DNA of 45,016 bases from Porticoccaceae bacterium (GTDB taxonomy: Bacteria; Pseudomonadota; Gammaproteobacteria; Pseudomonadales; Porticoccaceae), in contig JAQWYJ010000077.1 of assembly GCA_029254005.1 (NCBI GenBank), forward strand, positions 1 through 45,016, written 5' to 3'. Positions 30,101-36,407 of this stretch are shown here, one piece after another. Made by a program: the position numbers and the translations under genes. Position 1 is the stretch's first letter; each line of letters begins with the position of its first letter. The notes beneath the pieces are model-generated. The model saw only the letters and a list, made by a program, of their open reading frames with translations, did no database searches and had not been told where the DNA came from.

Positions 30101-31125
30101 AAATAAACATTATTTTACAAGATGATAAGAGTCAAAATATCGCCATGGCAAGAAGTTTGAGCCAATTACAGCGCGAGTTTAAACAGCAAATTAATAGCAG
30201 CCTAGCAAGTTCAGCAAAACATACTTTGGCAACTGATAATATTACCCAGTGGAATTTTGGTGAACTTCCCAAAGAGGTGGTGTTGCTCCGCGGAGATATG
30301 AAAATCAAAGCTTGGCCTACGCTGCGAGATCATTGGCAATCGGTCTCCATTGAGGTACTAGATGATCCCTTAGTTGCGGAATCTGTGGCATTGGGAGGTC
30401 AATTGCGATTAGCTGTTTTGAAAGGGCAGGAACAGTCTAAATATTTGACCAAACATCTGTTACGAGGAAAAGATTTACAAATAAAAGCATCAGGGCTGAG
30501 TTCTCGGAGTGTTGTTGTAGACGCTTTGGTGATGGCTAGTTTCAAGCAGGCCATATTTCCTGATAATCTTGTGGTGCGAGATCAGGTGCAATTTGAAACA
30601 CAGTATTCTGCAGGTATCAGTCAGGTTGTTGACTTTGCTCAACAACATGCACGGGCGATTGAATCGCTTTTGGGACCTTTGCATCTTCAGCAGCAACGGA
30701 TTAGGCAGATACCTATACTGGCTGAGCATGCCCGCATCGATATAGTTGCACAGATAACTCAATTATTTTCACCGACCACCTTATCATCCGCAGTGGTGGA
30801 GGATACAAAGCAATATGCACGTTATATAAAAGCTATAGACTTTAGGTTGGACAAATTACTCATTCAGGTGTCTAAAGATCAAGAGCAATCTCTCCAAGTC
30901 AATGCTTTTTTGAAACCTATGGCTGAAATAGTTAAGAAAAGTGATGCGCTGTCGATTGGCAATAATAAGGCGTTGCTAGAATTTCGTTGGTTGATCGAAG
31001 AATTTAGGGTTTCACTTTTTGCGCAGCAACTTAAAACACGGCAGCCGGTGTCTACTAAACGATTACACAAACGCTGGGTTGAAATTGACGATAAAATTCG
31101 ACGACAGATACCAGATTTGTTGTAA
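27184..31125 (+). CDS. hrpA: ATP-dependent RNA helicase HrpA (DEAH-box)
   Basis: A 1313-residue DEAH helicase, about the same length as E. coli HrpA, which is implicated in rescue of stalled ribosomes and mRNA processing. Motif I is GETGSGKTTQIPK (near 113-125), Ia TQPRRIAART, II VDEAHERSLN, III TSATIDITKF, and motif VI ASANQRAGRCGRV. After the helicase core come the winged-helix/ratchet, OB-fold and the long C-terminal domain of unknown role seen only in HrpA. Spacing of eight bases from dnaQ suggests cotranscription. ORFs inside it in other frames are shadows. Confidence 0.97.
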   Translation: MQSSDSIVLPKKFPERSDQIDLLKSNLAAMVSSVDLFNLSKPLTIKKIANLDTKAKAIAWEKWCQRVCVSAEVVRSRRKNLPKITYPDLPVCERVDEIKALIEQHQVVIIAGETGSGKTTQIPKICLQAGRGVCGLIGHTQPRRIAARTVAERIAQELNSTLGDAVGYQVRFSDQTSPQSFVKLMTDGILLAEIQQDRYLSKYDTIIVDEAHERSLNIDFLLGYLKKLLVIRPDLKLIITSATIDITKFSSHFDNAPVVEVSGRTYPVDIIYSGPEILEQDRNQSIVDCLVDIHHNQQQGDVLVFLSGEREIREANVALRKAQLPNTEIVPLYARLSLAEQRKIFSPHRGRRVILSTNVAETSLTVPGIRYVIDTGRARVSRYSYRTKVQRLPIEAISQASANQRAGRCGRVSDGVCYRLYESSDYQARAEFTDPEIVRTNLASVILQMLHLRIGDIRQFPFIDPPDSRLINDGYALLEELQAVDKSGQLTNLGKKLVTLPVDPRLGRMIIEAAKNGCLDELIIIASGLSIQDPRERPGDKQQAADLAHKQWQDPDSDFSSLLNLWFYFESKRKDLSTNQFSKFCRSQFVSFLRMREWRDLHQQLQNACRILKLSGNEAPADYASVHRSLLSGLLGQVGVREDKWEFLGTRNRKFFVFPGSGLSKKPPKWLMSGSLMETNKQYALNAAKIDSAWLEPLAAHLVKKSHSEPYYHKKSGQVMAKERQTLFGLTIVEGKRVVYGKIAPVEARKIFIQQALVDDCYTGKGLFYAHNKSLVAELQALEDRFRRRDLLAEQAVIFDFYAQQLPSSVCNLPAFEKWRKAVEKEHPNCLRMNKETLLLRVLTDTEQAQFPAHLIVDDVQYALRYHFEPGHPEDGLSVIMPLALLHQSPRYFFDWLVPGMLRDKCIALVKGLPKNLRRAFVPVPDYVDKLLIHVCAQDRPLVEVLSEQLKRLSGNDVPINSWNLDNLDPWYKINIILQDDKSQNIAMARSLSQLQREFKQQINSSLASSAKHTLATDNITQWNFGELPKEVVLLRGDMKIKAWPTLRDHWQSVSIEVLDDPLVAESVALGGQLRLAVLKGQEQSKYLTKHLLRGKDLQIKASGLSSRSVVVDALVMASFKQAIFPDNLVVRDQVQFETQYSAGISQVVDFAQQHARAIESLLGPLHLQQQRIRQIPILAEHARIDIVAQITQLFSPTTLSSAVVEDTKQYARYIKAIDFRLDKLLIQVSKDQEQSLQVNAFLKPMAEIVKKSDALSIGNNKALLEFRWLIEEFRVSLFAQQLKTRQPVSTKRLHKRWVEIDDKIRRQIPDLL

Positions 31126-31129
31126 GGTT

Positions 31130-31147
31130 CGCAATGATTGCGTTTTT
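31130..31147 (+). terminator. Weak terminator after hrpA
   Basis: CGCAA (31130-31134), loop TGA, TTGCG (31138-31142), then five T. The stem is only five base pairs, so the effect is uncertain. Confidence 0.5.
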
Positions 31148-31194
31148 GATAAGCATCTTGTGTTGAAAAAAAGGCTATTTCATAGAGTGTAAAG

Positions 31195-31200
31195 TATAAT
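31195..31200 (+). promoter_or_regulatory. -10 element of the mlaA promoter
   Basis: A perfect TATAAT stands 39 bases before the mlaA start. No good -35 lies at 16-18 bases; TTGAAA is 26 bases away. The promoter may need an activator or alternative contacts. Confidence 0.45.
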
Positions 31201-31238
31201 GCTTTTATTCTTAATCTAAACAGGATGTTGATTCATTG

Positions 31239-31940
31239 ATGGCACGTTATATTATTTTTGCGTTATTGCTGGGTGTTGCAACGATGAGTTTTAGCAACGA
31301 AGGAGACAGTAATGATCCTTTTGAACGTTTTAACAGAGTATTCTATGAGTTGAATTTCAATATTTTAGATCCTCTACTTATAAAGCCAATTGCTGTGGTT
31401 TACGATGGCATTACACCAAAACCACTGCGAGCTGGGCTACGAAATTTTTTCTCAAATTTGGATGAAATTCCAAACCTAGCGAATAATATTCTTCAAGGAA
31501 AGTTTTTGGCCGCCGGACAAAATGGCGGGCGATTTATAATAAACTCTACTGTTGGCGTTGCGGGTTTTCTAGATGTTGCAAAGTCAGCTGGCTTATACCG
31601 TGCAGAAAAGGAAGATTTTGGTCAGACGCTTGCTGTTTGGGGTGTGCCAGAGGGCCCTTATTTAATGTTACCTTTCTTTGGCCCATCAACTTTACGTGAT
31701 GCACCTTCAAATTATGTGGATAGTCTTTTAGATCCGTTTAATTATAATGATAGCCTGTCTGTCCGGGTAGCGGTGAAGGGAGTCGACTTGATTTCTTTAA
31801 GAGCTGACCTGCTGGGTATTGACGATGTGATGAGCGGAGATGAATATTTGTTTGTACGAGATGTGTACTTACAAAATAGGGAGTATGTAATTAGTGACGG
31901 GGCAATTGAAGACAACTTTGATGATCTTGAAGATTACTAA
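31239..31940 (+). CDS. mlaA: MlaA/VacJ family outer-membrane lipid-asymmetry protein, without lipobox
   Basis: MlaA extracts misplaced phospholipids from the outer leaflet and hands them to MlaC. The 233-residue protein has the family core: DPFERFNRVFYELN, PLRAGLRNFFSNLDEIPN, NSTVGVAGFLDVA, FGQTLAVWGVPEGPYLMLPFFGPSTLRD, and YVDSLLDP. It has an N-terminal hydrophobic signal (YIIFALLLGVATMSFS) but no Cys at the expected lipobox or anywhere in the protein, so it is probably not a lipoprotein. I use the ATG at 31239; an overlapping TTG at 31236 is possible. The rest of the mla pathway is not in the window. Its position next to the rssB-type gene matches Pseudomonas. Confidence 0.92.
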   Translation: MARYIIFALLLGVATMSFSNEGDSNDPFERFNRVFYELNFNILDPLLIKPIAVVYDGITPKPLRAGLRNFFSNLDEIPNLANNILQGKFLAAGQNGGRFIINSTVGVAGFLDVAKSAGLYRAEKEDFGQTLAVWGVPEGPYLMLPFFGPSTLRDAPSNYVDSLLDPFNYNDSLSVRVAVKGVDLISLRADLLGIDDVMSGDEYLFVRDVYLQNREYVISDGAIEDNFDDLEDY

Positions 31941-32033
31941 GACCCCAATGGTTGTCTGTGAATTGGGTGTTGCCGTCAAAGAATAATAATATAAGTACGT
32001 CCGGCGTACAAAAGATATGAAGTCAGGCTTTTC

Positions 32034-33218
32034 ATGAATGACAACCAAGGCTCAGTATTTGTCGTAGGAGAAAGAGACGCTAGTGTTGAGCGTCTCATGG
32101 AAATGCTCGAGCATGTCGGGTATCGGGCAACGGCGTGCAAAAATCTAGAGCAGATTCAGTTTCATGCACAAAAAAATCCTTTGCCAATAGTGGTGATCTC
32201 CCCGTCCTGGGCTCTTTCGCTTCCCCTTGTTGAAGACGCTACGTTAACTTCATGTATAGAGAAGTCGTTGGTTGTCGTTGTGCTCAATGACACTGATTTA
32301 CCTATTGCGATCGATCTATTTCGTGCTGGAGTTGCAGACGTTTGGCTTCAGGGTATTCAAGAGAATGAGTTGCAGGAGTCCTTTGTAAGATTAGAGCAGA
32401 CCCGTAAGTTACGTGTTCAAACTAATGATTATGGTGAAAAATTAGAAACTACCAATGCTGAACTTGAGAAAAGCCTACGTATGCTCAAACAAGATCAATT
32501 GGCAGGCGTTGAGGTGCAAAAGAGTTTAATGCCAGAGAGCCCACTGATATTTAGTGACTATGAGATATCTCATTCAGTTAAGCCTTCCCTGTATTTAAGT
32601 GGTGACTTTGTCGGTTATAATTTCGTCCTTGGGCGCTATTTGTTATTTTATTTTGCAGACGTTTCTGGGCATGGCGCATCTTCGGCTTTTGTGACAGTTC
32701 TATTGCGTTTTATGATTGGTCGCGTGATTCGTCGCCACACTACTGAAAATGATCATGTAGCGCTTCAAGAGGCCCCTTTGGGGCTTCTTGAGCATATTAA
32801 TAATCAGATCCTTGCCACAGATTTAGGTAAGCATTTAACTATCGTTGCTGGTTGCTTGGATACCCATACGAGTATGTTGCGCTATGTGGTTGGCGCGCAG
32901 CTGCCAAGACCAATATTAATTACTGAGGGTAGGGCGGAGTATTTACCCGGGAAGGGTAAACCAGTAGGAATTTTTGAAGATGCCGTTTGGGATGTGCAGC
33001 AGATTCTATTGCCTGATAGATGTGCGCTAGTACTTTTATCTGATGGCGTTCTTGATCTGGTGCCAGATAAAAGTTTGGATGATAAAGAGCAAACACTATT
33101 GCGCTATTTAGCCGATAGTTCTGAAAATGCTGATTCTCTCAAGAATGCCTTATCTGTGGATATTTTAGAAACCCCTCAAGACGATATCTCCATGTGTTTA
33201 CTAGTCAGAGGAATGTAG
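32034..33218 (+). CDS. rssB: RssB-type regulator: degenerate receiver fused to a PP2C/SpoIIE phosphatase
   Basis: The 394-residue protein has an N-terminal receiver-like fold (1-120), a coiled-coil linker (about 125-165, KLETTNAELEKSLRMLKQDQ) and a C-terminal PP2C-type Ser/Thr phosphatase. The phosphatase keeps its metal-binding Asp motifs: SGDFVGYN, FADVSGHGASSAF, LLSDGVLDL and PQDDISM. The receiver does not: the acidic pair is Gly-Glu (12-13), the phospho-acceptor position is Ser56 (VVISPSW), and the usual Lys is missing. In Pseudomonas the equivalent gene (called RssB, same length) stands between vacJ and a STAS gene, as here. It probably dephosphorylates the STAS protein encoded immediately downstream. 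The symbol follows Pseudomonas; it is not the E. coli RssB architecture. Confidence 0.85.
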   Translation: MNDNQGSVFVVGERDASVERLMEMLEHVGYRATACKNLEQIQFHAQKNPLPIVVISPSWALSLPLVEDATLTSCIEKSLVVVVLNDTDLPIAIDLFRAGVADVWLQGIQENELQESFVRLEQTRKLRVQTNDYGEKLETTNAELEKSLRMLKQDQLAGVEVQKSLMPESPLIFSDYEISHSVKPSLYLSGDFVGYNFVLGRYLLFYFADVSGHGASSAFVTVLLRFMIGRVIRRHTTENDHVALQEAPLGLLEHINNQILATDLGKHLTIVAGCLDTHTSMLRYVVGAQLPRPILITEGRAEYLPGKGKPVGIFEDAVWDVQQILLPDRCALVLLSDGVLDLVPDKSLDDKEQTLLRYLADSSENADSLKNALSVDILETPQDDISMCLLVRGM

Positions 33219-33219
33219 T

Positions 33220-33711
33220 GTGAGGCCTGGAAAGATTCTTGTATCTAATAAAAAAGGGATCTATCTACTCAAATTCAGTGGTGATGTGCGAATGACACTC
33301 TGTGGAACTCTAAACCGTCATATTGAGACTATTTTTGGTCGTGAGGATGTCCAGCGTGTAGCAGTTGATATGTTTGATGCTGAGGGTCTTGATAGTACCA
33401 CTCTGGGTTTGGTGGCAAAGTTAGGTCTTTATTGTCGAAAACACTACGGTTTTGATATGGAGGTTTTTTGCAATGACGCCAGTATATTGAGGACTCTAGA
33501 AAGTATGAGTTTTCATGAGATTTTTGACATTTTTAGTCAGCTTCCGCAAATAAATACTGACACCGAATTGTCTGAGATAGGCGTTGAGGCACAATCAGAA
33601 GAAGCTGCTCGAAAGCAGGTCATTGAAGCTCACCGTATATTAATGGCCCTGAGTGCCCGTAATCAGAACGAATTTCAAGACTTAATTGAAGTATTGGAAT
33701 CCACCAGCTAA
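33220..33711 (+). CDS. STAS-domain anti-anti-sigma factor, partner of the PP2C regulator
   Basis: A 163-residue protein that starts with GTG one base after the previous stop, so the two are coupled. Residues ~10-105 form a STAS domain with the conserved phosphorylatable Ser in AEGLDSTTLGLVAK. The C-terminal ~55 residues are an extra helical tail (EAARKQVIEAHRILMALS). In partner-switching systems the unphosphorylated STAS protein binds an anti-sigma kinase and frees its target. No kinase gene is present here, so it must be elsewhere or replaced by another partner. The stop codon overlaps the stop of the opposing terB-like gene by three bases. Confidence 0.86.
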   Translation: MRPGKILVSNKKGIYLLKFSGDVRMTLCGTLNRHIETIFGREDVQRVAVDMFDAEGLDSTTLGLVAKLGLYCRKHYGFDMEVFCNDASILRTLESMSFHEIFDIFSQLPQINTDTELSEIGVEAQSEEAARKQVIEAHRILMALSARNQNEFQDLIEVLESTS

Positions 33712-34154
33712 CTAGTTTTTTTAGCCTTTAACTTGCATTGAATGTATTCGCTGTGCCTGATATGCAATAGGTCTGCGACCCTTCGAATAATGCTTTCTTC
33801 ATGCTTATCAAGGTAACCATCGGCATAAGCTACTTGCCACATTGCGGTCATGAGAGATAATTTTTTAGTTTGGTTAAAATGTTCATTAATCTCTTTGGTA
33901 AACTGGTACAAAGATGTTGCTTCGGTCACTTCTTGCCTGGATAAATTAATTAGCTCCTCTACCTGCGCAAGCGTTAGATCTAGCATCTTAATTAACGTGT
34001 TACTGATAGACTGAAGCTCATCATCATTAAGGGCACCATCAATAACCATGACTTCAATTAACAGTGCGGCAGTAGCTAGTTGTTCGGTGCTTACTAAGTC
34101 TGACTCAGCTTCTAATTCTTTTTTTGAAAAAAAATTCTTAATTTTATCAATCAT
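33708..34154 (-). CDS. TerB-like helical protein
   Basis: A 148-residue protein with the TerB-like fold: [22 protein letters not shown] (first acidic helix-loop) and [30 protein letters not shown] (second). The paired D-G-x-L-x-x-x-E segments are the putative metal-binding sites. The N-terminus ([13 protein letters not shown]) is short and charged, without a signal peptide. It overlaps the tal stop by four bases and closes a dusA-tal-terB operon. Family members are linked to tellurite resistance or membrane stress, but function here is unknown. The stop overlaps that of the opposing STAS gene. Confidence 0.78.
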   Translation of the reverse strand: MIDKIKNFFSKKELEAESDLVSTEQLATAALLIEVMVIDGALNDDELQSISNTLIKMLDLTLAQVEELINLSRQEVTEATSLYQFTKEINEHFNQTKKLSLMTAMWQVAYADGYLDKHEESIIRRVADLLHIRHSEYIQCKLKAKKTS

Positions 34155-35110
34155 TTATTTACCTTTTGTAACCAAGATTCTAGTTTAATCTGATCTGCGA
34201 CGAAACTTCTGATGCCTTGGGACAACTTTTCAGTGGCCATTGGATCATCGTTTAGCTCGTATCGAAATACCGGCTCATTACCCAGAGAGTAGTCTATTTT
34301 ACTTCCCGTGCTACTTGCATCTAACTTGCGTTCAAGGGGATTAAAATCATCGTCCAATGCTTGAAGAAGGTTCGGGCTAATGGTTAGCCGATCACAGCCT
34401 GCAAGTTCAGTAATTTCACCTATATTCCGAAAGCTTGCACCCATTACTACGGTGTTATATCCACACTGTTTGTAGTAGTTGTAGATACGCGTCACAGACT
34501 GCACGCCAGGATCTTCAGCAGGACTATAGTCCTGCTTGTCCGTGTTGGCTTTGTACCAGTCCAAGATACGGCCAACAAATGGTGATATTAGGTATGCACC
34601 TGCGTCGGCTGCCGCTGCAGCTTGAGTGAAATTAAACAATAGAGTGAGGTTGCAGTTAATACCCTCTTTCTCCAGTTGCTCTGCTGCACGTATACCCTCA
34701 AATGTTGATGCCATTTTAATTAAAACTCTATCCTTTCCTATTCCCGCTTGCTGGTAGAGATCAATTAATTGACGTGCTTTGATGATTGAGCGCTCTGTAT
34801 CAAAGGACAAACGCGCATCTACTTCAGTTGATACGCGGCCAGGCACTACTTGAATAATCTTCTGACCAATGCCAACTGCTAGTTTATCCATACACAAAGA
34901 CAGTTGTTCAGTGCTAGAGATGTTTTGCAAAGATACACCAGAAACAACGTCATCGACCAAGGATTTGTATGCAGGCATCTGAGCTGCTTTCAATATTAGT
35001 GATGGATTGGTAGTTGCATCCTCAGGTGAATACTGGCTTATAGCCTCAAAATCTCCTGTATCTGCGACCACGGTGGTCATCTCTTTTAGCTGTGCTAGTT
35101 TACTTTTCAT
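34151..35110 (-). CDS. tal: Transaldolase
   Basis: Transfers a dihydroxyacetone unit between sedoheptulose-7-P and glyceraldehyde-3-P in the non-oxidative pentose phosphate pathway. The 319-residue protein is a TalB-type enzyme: the N-terminal [10 protein letters not shown] and [13 protein letters not shown] (31-43), and Schiff-base Lys132 in [13 protein letters not shown], at the same number as in E. coli TalB. It also has [13 protein letters not shown] and [12 protein letters not shown]. It overlaps both dusA and the terB-like gene by four bases. Confidence 0.97.
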   Translation of the reverse strand: MKSKLAQLKEMTTVVADTGDFEAISQYSPEDATTNPSLILKAAQMPAYKSLVDDVVSGVSLQNISSTEQLSLCMDKLAVGIGQKIIQVVPGRVSTEVDARLSFDTERSIIKARQLIDLYQQAGIGKDRVLIKMASTFEGIRAAEQLEKEGINCNLTLLFNFTQAAAAADAGAYLISPFVGRILDWYKANTDKQDYSPAEDPGVQSVTRIYNYYKQCGYNTVVMGASFRNIGEITELAGCDRLTISPNLLQALDDDFNPLERKLDASSTGSKIDYSLGNEPVFRYELNDDPMATEKLSQGIRSFVADQIKLESWLQKVNK

Positions 35111-36096
35111 ACTTGTTCTCTAGTTGAGGGTGAAGTAGCGGTCAACGCTGTTGTTAAAACATCAATGGTGGCGCCTGGCTTATGTGCATTCTCACTAATA
35201 TGCCGTCTAAACAGACGGGCGCCAGGCTGACCATGGAACAGACCTAAAATATGTCTGGTCATAGCATGTAAATTCGTCCCTTTGCTTAGCTCATTATCCA
35301 CATATTGGATGAATTGTTCAGCGATATTTTCGCGAGTTTTGACACTTTTTGTTGACCCATAGATAAATTGATCGACGTTGGATAACAAAAACGGGTTGGT
35401 ATAAGCTTCTCTACCAATCATTACACCATCAATTTTTGTTAGATGTGTAACAGTCTGATCTAGACTGCTAATGCCGCCATTGATGATAATTTCAGTGTCA
35501 GGAAAATCCTTTTTAAGTTGATAAACTCGGTCATAGTCTAGCTTTGGAATCTCTCTATTTTGTTTTGGGCTCAGTCCTTTTAACCAGGCTTTGCGAGCAT
35601 GAACTACAAAAGTATTACAACCTGCCTCAGCAATAGTGCCAATAAAATTGCACAGAAATTCATAGGAATCATAGTCATCTACACCGATTCTATGCTTAAC
35701 AGTAATCGGAAGGTTGGTGGTGTCAAGCATGGCTTTAATGCAGTTTGCCGTCACTTCAGCATTTTTCATCATTACTGCCCCAAACATTCCATTTTGCACA
35801 CGATCACTAGGACAACCGCAATTTAGATTGATTTCGGCATAGGGATATTTCTCAGCAATTTTACAGACAGCAGCTAAATCAGAGGGATTACTTCCACCTA
35901 ATTGGAGAGCCACTGGATGCTCTTCAGCGCTCATTGCAAGGTGGCGATCTTTGTCTCCATGCAATATGGCGCCAGTTGTGATCATTTCTGTATAAAGCAC
36001 CGCATGTTGACTGATAAGACGCATAAAAAACCGGCAATGTCGATCTGTCCAATCCAGCATGGGTGCTACACAAAATTTTCTATTTATTTTTGCCAA
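35107..36096 (-). CDS. dusA: tRNA-dihydrouridine synthase A
   Basis: Flavoenzyme that reduces specific D-loop uridines of tRNA (positions 20/20a in DusA). The 329-residue protein has the Dus signature: [17 protein letters not shown] at the N-terminus, [20 protein letters not shown] with the catalytic Cys, [34 protein letters not shown] and IINGGISS. The length and the [14 protein letters not shown] segment point to DusA instead of DusB or DusC. It is the first gene of a dusA-tal-terB unit with four-base overlaps. Confidence 0.96.
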   Translation of the reverse strand: MAKINRKFCVAPMLDWTDRHCRFFMRLISQHAVLYTEMITTGAILHGDKDRHLAMSAEEHPVALQLGGSNPSDLAAVCKIAEKYPYAEINLNCGCPSDRVQNGMFGAVMMKNAEVTANCIKAMLDTTNLPITVKHRIGVDDYDSYEFLCNFIGTIAEAGCNTFVVHARKAWLKGLSPKQNREIPKLDYDRVYQLKKDFPDTEIIINGGISSLDQTVTHLTKIDGVMIGREAYTNPFLLSNVDQFIYGSTKSVKTRENIAEQFIQYVDNELSKGTNLHAMTRHILGLFHGQPGARLFRRHISENAHKPGATIDVLTTALTATSPSTREQV

Positions 36097-36407
36097 GGCT
36101 TTTCCAATAACTGTGAGCTATACTAAGTTTGGTTTCGAGCGTGGAGTATAGCAAGTTACGGTGAATTTTCATTTTTTCGAAGACCAACGGTAGAGAAAAT
36201 TCACAAACTTATTTTTAGTCTGCTCGATCGAGTTTTTGAGTTAGATTAATATCACTTAAGGACTTGTCGAGAGAAATTTTAGTACAGGTGAGAAAAAGTC
36301 TAGCCAAATGACGGTTGATAGATAATATTTGAGTTGCGTTTTATCAAATAGATTATTGGTTTTGCGGTCTTGTTTGAAGTCGTTTATGGATATCCCAAGG
36401 GTAGTTT
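36097..36407. other. Divergent intergenic region upstream of the surface-protein gene
   Basis: These 311 bases contain no believable ORF. They include a perfect 10-bp inverted repeat (36161-36204, listed separately) and the palindrome CTCGATCGAG (36223-36232). Promoters of dusA (minus) and of the 908-residue protein (plus) must lie here, but no strong -35/-10 pair stands out. Confidence 0.5.
36161..36204. repeat. Perfect 10-bp inverted repeat with 24-base loop
   Basis: GTGAATTTTC (36161-36170) and GAAAATTCAC (36195-36204). The arms pair without mismatch. They are not followed by a T run, so a terminator role is unlikely; a regulator site or leader structure is possible. Confidence 0.6.

Noticed and set aside
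36223-36232. CTCGATCGAG palindrome followed by T run as a terminator
   Set aside because: A fully palindromic 10-mer has no loop, so it cannot form a standard terminator hairpin. It may be chance.
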